Positions 45,422-61,829 of a stretch of 64,000 nt of DNA are shown piece after piece (positions within the stretch are counted from its first letter, which is position 1; each line of letters starts with the position of its first letter). The notes under the pieces are model-generated. The model saw nothing but the letters and a program-made list of their open reading frames with translations, was not told the DNA's origin and ran no database searches. Source of the stretch: Hyphomonas polymorpha PS728. Its GTDB lineage: Bacteria > Pseudomonadota > Alphaproteobacteria > Caulobacterales > Hyphomonadaceae. The stretch lies in the NCBI RefSeq assembly GCF_000685315.1, contig NZ_ARYM01000002.1, positions 211,241 to 275,240 on the forward strand, read 5' to 3'. Made by a program: the position numbers and the translations under genes.

Positions 45422-46846
45422 ATGCGCCTGCTTGACTACCTTATTGGGGGGCTCGCCCTCCTGGCCCTGCCTTTCCTTATGTGGTGGGGCATCTACCAAT
45501 CCCCACAGAGCGCTGTAAACCTCCAAGCGCGGCTTGAGGCGCGGGCCAAGGCGGCGCTTGCCGAAGGCGGGGCCGATTGGGCCAGCGTTCGCATCGATGG
45601 CCAGCGGGCCGTCATCACCGGCGCGGCGCCCTCCCATGATGCGGTGACTGAAGCGGCGCGCTTCGTGCGGCGCAGCAGCGGCCCCGGCGGCGTGATATTT
45701 GGCGGCGTGACCCTGGTGGAAAACCGGGCCGACGCGGCCCCGCCGGTTTCCCCCTATGTGTGGCGGGCCACGAAGACGCAGGAAGGGCGGATCGTGCTGT
45801 CCGGCCTTGTGCCCTCCAAGGCGATCCAGGCGACGCTGGTGGAGGACGCCCGCCTTGTGGGCCGCGCCGCGGTGGATAACGAGATGCAGCTGGCCGCCGG
45901 CGCGCCGGCAGGCAACTTCCAGGGGATGGCCCGGCTGGCGCTGAAACAGCTTGCGCAAATGGACCAAGGGGAGGTGATCCTCACCGATCACCGTCTGGTG
46001 CTGCGCGGCGAGGTGGCTGATCCGGCCCTTCGGGCGGAGATCGCCAGGGCGGTGTCGGGCGTGGCCGCGCCCTTCCGCGGAGAGCCGCTTCTGACCGGCG
46101 ACATTCGCTGGCGCGCGCGCGTTAAGGACAATGTCCTGACGCTGTCTGGCACCATCTCCGATGAGGGCGAGCGGGGCCAATTGCTGGCGGCGGCCGAGGA
46201 GAGCTTTGCCGGCGAGATCCGTGACGAGATGACGGCTGGCGCGGGGATGCCTGAAGGCTGGCTCACCGGCGCGTTGGCCGGGTTGCCGGAATTTGCGAAG
46301 TTCCGCGCCGGTGAGATGGCGTTTGATGCGGCGGGCGGCGTGTTCATTTTCGACGGCGAGGCGCGGCCCAGCACACTCTATTACCTGAAGGACGACATGG
46401 CGCGCGTCGCAGGCCGCTGGAAGACGGCGATTGGCGCCCACATGTCCGAAAGTGTCCAGGAAATGTCCGGAAATGTCTTGCCGATGTCTGCAGAGGACGC
46501 GGGAATGGACTGCCAGGGAGAGCTTCGCGCGGCGCTTGCCGCCGGACAGATCCGCTTCATCCATGGCGGCGCGGCCATTGCCCGCGAAAGCGGCCCGCAG
46601 CTCGACCAGGTTGCCGGGATCATCCGCCGCTGTGGCGCGTCTGAGCGGTTCGAGGTTGTCGCGGCCGGAAATGTGCAGGCGTCCGAACTGGTGGATTTCC
46701 TTGTCTCGGCAGGGGTGCCCCGCGCGCAGCTGGCTGCTATCAGCTATAGTCGCCCCGGCGGCGAGGCGGCTAATCAGGAAGCTGACGCGGACACGGCAGC
46801 GGCCCGGCCGGTAGACATCAGAGTTTTGGAACGGAGCGGAGAATGA
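45422..46846 (+). CDS. OmpA-like/BON-type membrane-anchored protein
   Basis: About 474 residues from the ATG at 45422; an ATG at 45383 gives a longer N-terminus. A transmembrane anchor (about 4-23, LIGGLALLALPFLMWWGIY) is followed by repeated BON-like segments (VRIDGQRAVITGAAPSHDAV; VILTDHRLVLRGEVADPAL; VLTLSGTISDEGE). A C-terminal part resembles the OmpA peptidoglycan-binding fold but is degenerate (ESGPQLDQVAGIIRRC). It is coupled by a 4-base ATGA overlap to the coiled-coil protein. Probably a periplasmic or envelope scaffold. Confidence 0.8.
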   Translation: MRLLDYLIGGLALLALPFLMWWGIYQSPQSAVNLQARLEARAKAALAEGGADWASVRIDGQRAVITGAAPSHDAVTEAARFVRRSSGPGGVIFGGVTLVENRADAAPPVSPYVWRATKTQEGRIVLSGLVPSKAIQATLVEDARLVGRAAVDNEMQLAAGAPAGNFQGMARLALKQLAQMDQGEVILTDHRLVLRGEVADPALRAEIARAVSGVAAPFRGEPLLTGDIRWRARVKDNVLTLSGTISDEGERGQLLAAAEESFAGEIRDEMTAGAGMPEGWLTGALAGLPEFAKFRAGEMAFDAAGGVFIFDGEARPSTLYYLKDDMARVAGRWKTAIGAHMSESVQEMSGNVLPMSAEDAGMDCQGELRAALAAGQIRFIHGGAAIARESGPQLDQVAGIIRRCGASERFEVVAAGNVQASELVDFLVSAGVPRAQLAAISYSRPGGEAANQEADADTAAARPVDIRVLERSGE

Positions 46847-48192
46847 CCTGGCTTGTGGCGCATATGTGGATCGCACTGGCCGGGGCAGCGCTCGTGGCAC
46901 TGCTGCTGGGCTGGTCGCTCCGCGGCATGTTGCTGACCGGGCGTCTGCGCCGGGCGGAAGTCGACCGCGATGTGACGAAAGTGGAGCTCAGCGAAGCGCG
47001 TGACGAGATCGAGCGCCTGTTTGCCGCCCAGCGCAAGCTGCTGGCGGGGCAGGGCGGGGCGCAGGCCTTCGAGGCAGCGCAGGTCTCGCCCCAGGCTGAC
47101 CCGGCGCTGGAACAGCGGCTTGCCGAAACCCTCTCGGCCCTGCGCGCGGCGCGGGACGAACTCGACGCGCTGAAGGCCGCGCCGCCCGTGCTGGCGCCAG
47201 CGCCGGAAATGGCAGCCGTGCCCGCGATTGATGGGGCTGCAATGCTGCGCACCCAGGAGCTTGAAGATCAGGTTGCCGGGCTTGAAGCAGAGCTGGCCGA
47301 AGCCCGCCGGGCGCTGACGGACGCGGAAGTGGCGCGCGCAGAGGCCGTTGCGGCAGCGGCGCCCGTGCCTGCGCCTGTTCAGGCTGAAGCGCCCCCGGCC
47401 GCGGAGGCAGACCCCAAGCTGGCATGGAGAGTTTCTTATCTGGCGCTACGCGTGAAGGCGCTGGAAAACGAAGTGGCTGCCCAGCCAGCCCCGGCGGCGC
47501 CCGCGCCAGAAGTGAAAGAAGCGGCGCCGGTGGCCGCAGCGATCCTCCCCGCCGAGCCGAAGGCTGATGAGGAGTCGCCCGAGGAAGAACTGGCCCGTCT
47601 GCGCTGGCGCAACCGCTATCTGGAAGGCCGCCTTGCCTATCTTGAAGGGGACCAGGAAAGCGTCGCCGACGAGATCGCTGCGCAGGACGAGGAGACCGCC
47701 GGCGAGGCGTTCGAGGCGGAGACCGAATACGAGGCCGAGGAAGCGCCGGATGCGGCCCATGACATTGATGAAGCCTATGACGAGCTGGAAGACATCGCCG
47801 GGGATGAAGGCGGCGATGATGATGGTTTCGAAGACGAGGACGAAGAAGAAGATGAGGGCGCGTTTGCCGCGGAAACCATCCTCGGCCGGCTTGAGGAAGA
47901 AGATGCGCTAGCCGATGCCGGAGAGGCGGCCGATGTGGCGCCCGCCCGCCCGCTGGCGCTGGAGCGGCCGGTGGAAGGCGCGCCGGACGACCTGACCCTG
48001 ATCGGCGGGATCGGTCCACGTATTCAGGAAGTGCTGAACTCGCTGGGCATCTATCATTTCGATCAGATTGCCGACTGGAGCCCGGAGAACATCGCTTGGA
48101 TCGACGATTATCTGCACTTCAATGGCCGCGTGAAGCGCGAAGGCTGGGTGGAGCAGGCGGCCATTCTGGTGGGCGAGGGCGCCGAGCCCTGA
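46843..48192 (+). CDS. Membrane-anchored acidic coiled-coil protein with C-terminal HhH domain
   Basis: A 449-residue protein. One N-terminal transmembrane helix (about 8-28) is followed by coiled coil (RLRRAEVDRDVTKVELSEA and similar), Ala/Pro-rich linkers, and a highly acidic stretch (about 270-350). The final 65 residues (DDLTLIGGIGPRIQEVLNSL onward to GWVEQAAILV) form a helix-hairpin-helix unit. I recall the same unit as a C-terminal extension on alphaproteobacterial NuoE and ribosomal protein L21. Function unknown; co-made with the OmpA/BON-like protein. Confidence 0.8.
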   Translation: MTWLVAHMWIALAGAALVALLLGWSLRGMLLTGRLRRAEVDRDVTKVELSEARDEIERLFAAQRKLLAGQGGAQAFEAAQVSPQADPALEQRLAETLSALRAARDELDALKAAPPVLAPAPEMAAVPAIDGAAMLRTQELEDQVAGLEAELAEARRALTDAEVARAEAVAAAAPVPAPVQAEAPPAAEADPKLAWRVSYLALRVKALENEVAAQPAPAAPAPEVKEAAPVAAAILPAEPKADEESPEEELARLRWRNRYLEGRLAYLEGDQESVADEIAAQDEETAGEAFEAETEYEAEEAPDAAHDIDEAYDELEDIAGDEGGDDDGFEDEDEEEDEGAFAAETILGRLEEEDALADAGEAADVAPARPLALERPVEGAPDDLTLIGGIGPRIQEVLNSLGIYHFDQIADWSPENIAWIDDYLHFNGRVKREGWVEQAAILVGEGAEP

Positions 48193-48305
48193 GGCCGTTC
48201 ACATTCAGCAGCGGTTCACGGGCAGGGGCCTAGGGATCGCAGGCTGGAATTGCAATTTACCGCCGGGGGGTTAACCTTCCCATGGCCGGTTTCAGGGAGA
48301 GAAAA

Positions 48306-49142
48306 ATGGTCGAACGCATTGATTTTGACGGCGAGATTCTTGCTGGCGCGCCCAGGATCCGGATGTCGCGCCGCGCGATCATCACCGGCATCGCGGCCGG
48401 CACGGTGCTGCCTTTCGTGTCGAGCTGCACGACCAATCCGGAGACCGGCCGCAGCCAGTTCCTGCTAATGGGCGACGCGGAAGTGGCGAGCATGGCGACG
48501 GCCGCCTGGTCTGACATGAAAAGCCAGGTGCCGCAGACTTCCAATTCGGCCCTGCGCAACCGCGTGCTGAATGTCTGGAACCGCACCGCAAAAGGCGCCA
48601 AGCGCGATCATGAACAGTGGGATGTGGCGGTGTTCGACACCGATGATGTCAACGCGTTCGTGATGCCGGGCAACCGGGTGGGCGTCTATCGCGGGATTAC
48701 CGAACTGACGGAGAATGACGACCAGCTGTCGTCTGTGCTGGGCCATGAGGCAGGCCATGTGACGGGCCGCCATGCGGCAGAGCGGATGTCCGTGACCATG
48801 GCGGCGCAGGCCGGCATGATGGTCGGCCAGATCGCCGTGGCGTCTTCCGAGGAGCTCAGCAAGTATGGCTCGGCCATCGGCGCGCTCGGCGGGGCGGCGG
48901 TGCAGTTCGGCGTCATTCTGCCCTACAGTCGCAATCATGAGCTGGAGGCCGACCGCCTCGGCGTCGATTACATGTATAATGCGGGCTATGACGTGAAACA
49001 GTCTGTCCGCCTGTGGGAGCTGATGGATGCCCAGTCCAAGGGCCAGCGCCCGGCGGAATTCATGTCGACCCACCCGGATCCGGTCCGCCGCGCCCAGGAG
49101 CTGCGCCAGTATATCAATGCGCGCGGCTATGCGATGATGTAG
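48306..49142 (+). CDS. M48-family metallopeptidase, Tat-type lipoprotein
   Basis: About 278 residues from the ATG at 48306, favoured by AGGGAGAG 4 bases upstream; ATGs at 48282 and 48363 are alternatives. A twin-arginine-like SRRAIITG (about 21-28) and lipobox VSSC (Cys41) suggest export as a folded lipoprotein. The M48 zinc motif is HEAGH (His147, Glu148, His151), with a further Glu ligand in NHELEADRLG. Relatives include LoiP/BepA-type envelope quality-control proteases. Confidence 0.9.
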   Translation: MVERIDFDGEILAGAPRIRMSRRAIITGIAAGTVLPFVSSCTTNPETGRSQFLLMGDAEVASMATAAWSDMKSQVPQTSNSALRNRVLNVWNRTAKGAKRDHEQWDVAVFDTDDVNAFVMPGNRVGVYRGITELTENDDQLSSVLGHEAGHVTGRHAAERMSVTMAAQAGMMVGQIAVASSEELSKYGSAIGALGGAAVQFGVILPYSRNHELEADRLGVDYMYNAGYDVKQSVRLWELMDAQSKGQRPAEFMSTHPDPVRRAQELRQYINARGYAMM

Positions 49143-49170
49143 GGAAGGGGGCAGCCCCTCTCTGCGAAAG

Positions 49171-49199
49171 GCCCGGACGCCAGGCGCTCCGGGCTTTTT
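49171..49199 (+). terminator. Terminator after the M48 peptidase gene
   Basis: GCCCGGA (49171-49177) pairs with TCCGGGC (49188-49194); TTTTT follows. Confidence 0.82.
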
Positions 49200-49211
49200 C
49201 ATGCCTGCAGC

Positions 49212-49240
49212 TTGACCGGGCAGAGGCTTTCGGCCATACG
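49212..49240 (+). promoter_or_regulatory. Candidate rplK promoter
   Basis: CTTGACC with a 17-base spacer then CATACG, right after the upstream terminator and 101 bases before the rplK start. The TTGAC -35 is the strongest feature of alphaproteobacterial housekeeping promoters. Confidence 0.45.
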
Positions 49241-49340
49241 CCCCGCTTCTGCGGGAGGCTGCCAGCCGAACCGCGGAGCCTCGTATTCAACCGGGCGGAT
49301 CGAAAGACCACCGCCCCTTCGCCAAAGTTGTGAGGACAAA

Positions 49341-49787
49341 ATGGCTAAGAAACTTCTGGGGCAGATCAAGCTCCAGATCCCGGCCGGCAAGGCCAACCCG
49401 TCGCCGCCAGTGGGCCCCGCCCTCGGTCAGCGCGGTATCAACATCATGGAATTCTGCAAAGCCTTCAACGCCCGTACCCAGGGTATGGAAGAAGGCCTGC
49501 CGACCCCTGTTGTGATCCAGTATTATCAGGACAAGTCGTTCACCTTCGTCACCAAGACGCCGCCGGCAACCGTTCTGCTGAAGAAGGCCGCTGGCCTGAA
49601 ACTCGGCAAGAAGCCTGCTTCTGGCGCGAAAAAGCCCGGTTATGACACCGTCGGCAAGGTGACCATGGACCAGGTCCGCGAGATCGCGAAGGTCAAGATG
49701 GAAGACCTGAACGCCAATGACCTTGACGCAGCCACCAAGATCATCGCCGGCTCTGCCCGCGCGATGGGTCTGCAGATCGTGGAGTAA
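49341..49787 (+). CDS. rplK: 50S ribosomal protein L11
   Basis: 148 residues from the ATG at 49341 ([20 protein letters not shown]), the conserved L11 start; the open frame reaches back to 49212. The Pro-rich N-terminal factor-binding domain ([22 protein letters not shown]) and the C-terminal 23S-binding domain ([25 protein letters not shown]) are complete. It forms the GTPase-associated centre with L10-L7/L12. rplA follows 5 bases later. Unusually, secE-nusG are not upstream. Confidence 0.98.
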   Translation: MAKKLLGQIKLQIPAGKANPSPPVGPALGQRGINIMEFCKAFNARTQGMEEGLPTPVVIQYYQDKSFTFVTKTPPATVLLKKAAGLKLGKKPASGAKKPGYDTVGKVTMDQVREIAKVKMEDLNANDLDAATKIIAGSARAMGLQIVE

Positions 49788-49792
49788 GCGAC

Positions 49793-50488
49793 ATGGCGAC
49801 CAAAGGTAAACGCACCCGCGCAATCGAGCAGACCGTCGACAAGACGAAAGCTTACACGATCTCCGAGGCTGTGAAGCTCGTGAAATCGAACGCCAAGGCG
49901 AAGTTCGACGAGTCGATCGAAATCGCCATCAATCTCGGCGTTGACCCCAAATATGCTGACCAGCAGGTCCGCTCGGTGGTGAACCTGCCGGCAGGCACCG
50001 GGAAGGACGTCCGCGTGGCCGTGTTCGCAAAGGACAAGAAGGCTGAGGAAGCCCTGGCGGCTGGCGCAGACATCGTCGGCGCAGAAGACCTGTTCGAAAA
50101 GGTCAATGGCGGCTTCATGGACTTTGACCGCGTGATCGCGACGCCGGACATGATGGGCCTCGTCGGCCGTCTCGGTAAGGTGCTCGGCCCCCGCGGCCTG
50201 ATGCCGAACCCGAAAGTCGGCACCGTGACCCCGAACGTCACCCAGGCCGTCAAGGACGCCAAGGGCGGCGCCGTCGAGTTCAAGGTCGAGAAGGCCGGTA
50301 TCGTTCATGCCGGCGTTGGCAAAGCCAGCTTCACCGACGCCGACATCGAGAAGAACGTTCAGGCGTTCATCTCCGCTGTCGTGAAAGCTCGCCCGTCGGG
50401 CGCAAAGGGCACGTTCGTGCGCAAGGTCACCCTGTCGTCCACGATGGGCGCCGGCGTCATGATCGACCTGGCCGAAGCCAAAGGCTGA
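49793..50488 (+). CDS. rplA: 50S ribosomal protein L1
   Basis: 231 residues with the L1 signature ([22 protein letters not shown] appears in pieces at about 120-142), the stalk protein next to the E site. In E. coli it also represses its own L11-L1 mRNA; a leader mimic cannot be judged here. It is co-transcribed with rplK and ends at a strong terminator. Confidence 0.98.
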   Translation: MATKGKRTRAIEQTVDKTKAYTISEAVKLVKSNAKAKFDESIEIAINLGVDPKYADQQVRSVVNLPAGTGKDVRVAVFAKDKKAEEALAAGADIVGAEDLFEKVNGGFMDFDRVIATPDMMGLVGRLGKVLGPRGLMPNPKVGTVTPNVTQAVKDAKGGAVEFKVEKAGIVHAGVGKASFTDADIEKNVQAFISAVVKARPSGAKGTFVRKVTLSSTMGAGVMIDLAEAKG

Positions 50489-50520
50489 TCTTCGTCCCTT
50501 CGGGACTGAAATTGGGAGAA

Positions 50521-50552
50521 GCCCGGAGCGCCTTGCTGCTCCGGGCTTTTTT
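50521..50552 (+). terminator. Terminator after rplKA
   Basis: GCCCGGAGC (50521-50529) and GCTCCGGGC (50538-50546), a perfect 9-bp stem with 8-base loop, then TTTTTT; AA precedes the stem. Confidence 0.93.
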
Positions 50553-50621
50553 CTGCCCCTGTGAAAAAATGAGGGAAGGGGCTTGCGAACCTCTGGAAAA
50601 AGCGTTAATGCCCCCCGCTTG

Positions 50622-50660
50622 ACGGGAGTTCTCCGATATGCATCGGCGGCCTCCCGTTTT
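50622..50660 (+). promoter_or_regulatory. Two-tier hairpin with T-run upstream of rplJ (possible attenuator)
   Basis: Outer arms ACGGGAG (50622-50628) and CTCCCGT (50651-50657) enclose inner arms CCGAT (50633-50637) and ATCGG (50642-50646); TTTT ends at 50660. A TTGACG at 50619 overlaps the left arm, so this could instead reflect a promoter region. Confidence 0.5.
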
Positions 50661-50880
50661 CCTGTCCTAGACCATAGGTCATACCCTTCGGGGTTGCTAA
50701 GGGCCATCTGGCCGCCTGTGCAGACGGGGTGAGGCGTTGATACGGTTCGGAATCTTCTGGAATTTTCCAGGGGGTGCAAGCCGGGCAGGCCAATCCCTGG
50801 GCAGGCGCTGAGGCTCTTTCGGGAGTCTTGGCGATCACCAGGGCGGCCGGATGGTCCGGACGCCTCAATGGAGACCCGCA
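50661..50880 (+). promoter_or_regulatory. Long leader of rplJ, probable L10 regulatory leader
   Basis: A gene-free 220 bases before rplJ, with many short complementary G/C segments (GGCAGGCC, GGGCAGGCGC, GGCGGCCGGATGGTCCGGACGCC forms a local hairpin near 50851). In many bacteria the L10(L12)4 complex binds such a leader to repress rplJL. The structure itself needs a covariance search. Confidence 0.4.
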
Positions 50881-51396
50881 ATGGATAAAGCTGGAAAAAG
50901 CGCGGCTCTTGAGAACCTCAAAGGGGTTTTCGAAGGGGCGGGCGTGGTCGTCGTGACCCACTATACCGGTCTTACCGTGGCGGAAATGACGAAGCTGCGT
51001 GGCCTGCTCCGCAAGGACGGCGCGCACTTCAAAGTGGTCAAGAACCGCCTCGCGAAAATCGCGCTGGGCGGGGCAGGTGGCGACAAGGCACAGGAGCTCT
51101 TCCAGGGCCCCGTGGCAATCGCCTACTCGCCGGATCCGGTGTCGGCTGCAAAAGCGGCCGATGAGTTCTCGAAGGAAAATTCGAAACTCGTCATCATCGG
51201 CGCCGTGATGGGTGAGCAGGTCCTCGATGCCAAAGGCGTCGAAGCCCTCGCGAAACTGCCGTCCCTCGACCAACTGCGTGGCAAGCTCATCGGCCTCATC
51301 CAGGCACCGGCAACGAAAGTTGCAGGCGTCATTCAGGCACCGGCTTCGCAACTTGCCCGCGTGGTGTCCGCGTATGCGTCGAAAGACGCCGCATAA
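50881..51396 (+). CDS. rplJ: 50S ribosomal protein L10
   Basis: 171 residues from the ATG at 50881 (MDKAGKSAALENLKGVFEG). It has the globular 23S-binding part (VVVVTHYTGLTVAEMTKLRGLLR, FKVVKNRLAKIAL) and the C-terminal helix that carries L7/L12 dimers. Starts a separate unit from rplKA, after a terminator and long leader. rplL follows 58 bases later. Confidence 0.98.
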   Translation: MDKAGKSAALENLKGVFEGAGVVVVTHYTGLTVAEMTKLRGLLRKDGAHFKVVKNRLAKIALGGAGGDKAQELFQGPVAIAYSPDPVSAAKAADEFSKENSKLVIIGAVMGEQVLDAKGVEALAKLPSLDQLRGKLIGLIQAPATKVAGVIQAPASQLARVVSAYASKDAA

Positions 51397-51454
51397 GACA
51401 CCCGTTTTCGCAACACCAAGACCTTAACAACCGAACCAAACAGGAATTGAAACC

Positions 51455-51835
51455 ATGGCAAATCTCGAAAAGATTGTCGAAGATCTCTCGGCTCTGACCG
51501 TTCTGGAAGCCGCTGAGCTCGCAAAGATGCTCGAAGAAAAGTGGGGCGTTTCTGCTGCTGCTCCGGTGGCTGTCGCTGCTGCTGGCGGCGGCGCTGCTCC
51601 GGCTGCTGCTGTTGAAGAGAAGACCGAATTCGATGTCGTGCTGACCGACGCTGGCGCGAAGAAAATCGAAGTCATCAAACTCGTCCGCGAAGTCGTTCCG
51701 GCCCTCGGCCTGAAAGAAGCCAAAGACCTCGTCGAAGGCGCTCCGAAGACCGTCAAGGAAGGCGTTGCCAAAGCTGACGCTGAAGAGATGAAGAAGAAAT
51801 TCGAAGCTGCAGGCGCAAAAGTCGAGCTGAAGTAA
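51455..51835 (+). CDS. rplL: 50S ribosomal protein L7/L12
   Basis: 126 residues: N-terminal dimerisation helix pair ([23 protein letters not shown]), Ala/Gly-rich hinge ([19 protein letters not shown]), and the C-terminal factor-recruiting domain ([20 protein letters not shown] to AKVELK). Codons are strongly biased, as expected for a multi-copy protein. Followed by a 153-base gap with a strong hairpin before rpoB. Confidence 0.98.
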   Translation: MANLEKIVEDLSALTVLEAAELAKMLEEKWGVSAAAPVAVAAAGGGAAPAAAVEEKTEFDVVLTDAGAKKIEVIKLVREVVPALGLKEAKDLVEGAPKTVKEGVAKADAEEMKKKFEAAGAKVELK

Positions 51836-51894
51836 GCTCTGCGGTTTCGCATCCGGGCGGCGTTCGCGCGAGGCGTCACCCGTTCAAGGATCTG

Positions 51895-51923
51895 CGCGGC
51901 GGTCTCCATTGGGGATCGCCGCG
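51895..51923 (+). promoter_or_regulatory. Strong hairpin in the rplL-rpoB gap
   Basis: A 13-bp stem (three G-T pairs) with loop ATT, no T-run. In E. coli this gap holds a partial attenuator and an RNase III site; the structure here may act the same way. Confidence 0.6.
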
Positions 51924-51988
51924 TACTCGCGTTCTAATCACAGGCTGTCTGCGCGCGTGCGGACAAGCCGAAAGACTGGGAACCTGGG

Positions 51989-56128
<4,140 letters not shown>

Positions 56129-56143
56129 ACTTCTGCAAAATAG

Positions 56144-56165
56144 GGCCCCGCTTACCGGCGGGGCC
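56144..56165 (+). repeat. Intercistronic hairpin between rpoB and rpoC
   Basis: GGCCCCGC and GCGGGGCC, 8-bp perfect stem with 6-base loop, 16 bases after the rpoB stop. No T-run. Confidence 0.65.
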
Positions 56166-56240
56166 TCGCCGACCCGGATTTATTCAGGGCAGGGGAGAGA
56201 GACCTCCTCATAAACGCCCGCCCCAAGGAGCAGACACCCT

Positions 56241-60452
<4,212 letters not shown>

Positions 60453-60476
60453 GCCAGGCTGACTTGAACCAAACGG

Positions 60477-60505
60477 AAAAGCCTGCCAGCAATGGCAGGC
60501 TTTTT
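60477..60505 (+). terminator. Terminator after rpoC
   Basis: AAAAGCCTGCCA - GCAA - TGGCAGGCTTTT, a 12-bp perfect stem with T-run (60501-60505), 24 bases after the rpoC stop. Confidence 0.95.
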
Positions 60506-60523
60506 CACTTTCGGGCATGGATC

Positions 60524-60631
60524 ATGAGGGCAGGGCGGACTGAGATTGCGGGCATACTCTGCGCGATTGCTGCTGTCGGGCTGATTGCCTGGATGTGCTT
60601 TGAAAGCTGGGGCGGCCTGTCTCCGTTCTGA
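60524..60631 (+). CDS. Possible 35-residue single-span membrane protein
   Basis: An ATG at 60524 opens a short frame: a basic N-terminus (MRAGRTE), one hydrophobic helix (IAGILCAIAAVGLIAWMCF) and a short tail ending in GLSPF before TGA. The design fits small membrane proteins with the N-terminus inside. The ribosome site (GGG 9 bases upstream) is weak. It lies 18 bases after the rpoC terminator. May be a chance frame. Confidence 0.3.
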   Translation: MRAGRTEIAGILCAIAAVGLIAWMCFESWGGLSPF

Positions 60632-60679
60632 TTCGATACAAGAACGACATGCCGCCATGCGGAAAGCCGCGCCAGCGCC

Positions 60680-60709
60680 CTTGACGCGCCGCGCGCGCGA
60701 GTCTACACG
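60680..60709 (+). promoter_or_regulatory. Candidate promoter of the rpsL operon
   Basis: CTTGACG, 17-base spacer, TACACG. It has the same layout as the rplK promoter candidate. It would give a leader of about 170 bases before rpsL; the rest of the gap 60632-60885 shows no gene. Confidence 0.5.
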
Positions 60710-60885
60710 CCCCGGATCGTCAGAGAGGCAAATGGGCTTTTCGTCCAGTGCCGCACCGAAACAGCAATGTTCCGGCGAAGCTGACCCCCAATTTCCGCTC
60801 GTCCCGGAAGCCCGATTGAGGGCCTTCGGGGCACACGTCATTATAGGCCCCCGGGCCGCAACGTACGAAGAGACAGTAGGCCCGA

Positions 60886-61257
60886 ATGCCCACGATTCAG
60901 CAGCTGATCCGCAATCCGCGCGAGCCAAAGCGCACCCGTACCAAGACCCCCGCCCTGAAGGCTTGCCCTCAGCGCCGCGGTGTCTGCACCCGTGTTTACA
61001 CCACGACCCCGAAGAAGCCGAACTCGGCACTCCGGAAAGTGGCCAAGGTGCGCATGACCTCCGGATTTGAATCGCTGTGCTACATCCCCGGTGAAGGCCA
61101 CAACCTTCAGGAGCACTCCGTTGTGCTCATCCGCGGCGGCCGCGTGAAAGACCTTCCGGGTGTGCGCTACCACATCGTGCGCGGCGCGCTCGACACCCAG
61201 CCCGTCAAGAACCGTAAACAGCGCCGCTCGCATTACGGCGCGAAGAAACCGAAGTAA
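60886..61257 (+). CDS. rpsL: 30S ribosomal protein S12
   Basis: 123 residues, decoding-centre protein. The [14 protein letters not shown] segment keeps both Lys residues and the second loop [20 protein letters not shown] keeps its Lys, so none of the classical streptomycin-resistance changes is present. First gene of the str operon; rpsG follows 14 bases later. Confidence 0.98.
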   Translation: MPTIQQLIRNPREPKRTRTKTPALKACPQRRGVCTRVYTTTPKKPNSALRKVAKVRMTSGFESLCYIPGEGHNLQEHSVVLIRGGRVKDLPGVRYHIVRGALDTQPVKNRKQRRSHYGAKKPK

Positions 61258-61265
61258 GAGGCTAG

Positions 61266-61742
<477 letters not shown>

Positions 61743-61829
61743 CAAGTACAATCGCCGGGCGGCAGGGTTACCTCGCCCGGCGAGTGACCCACCCTTCCTT
61801 CCGGGAAGCAGAAACGAAGGTTTGATCTC

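Noticed and set aside
60585..61070. 161-codon frame overlapping the rpsL leader and start
   Set aside because: It overlaps rpsL in another frame and runs through the candidate promoter; composition is not protein-like.
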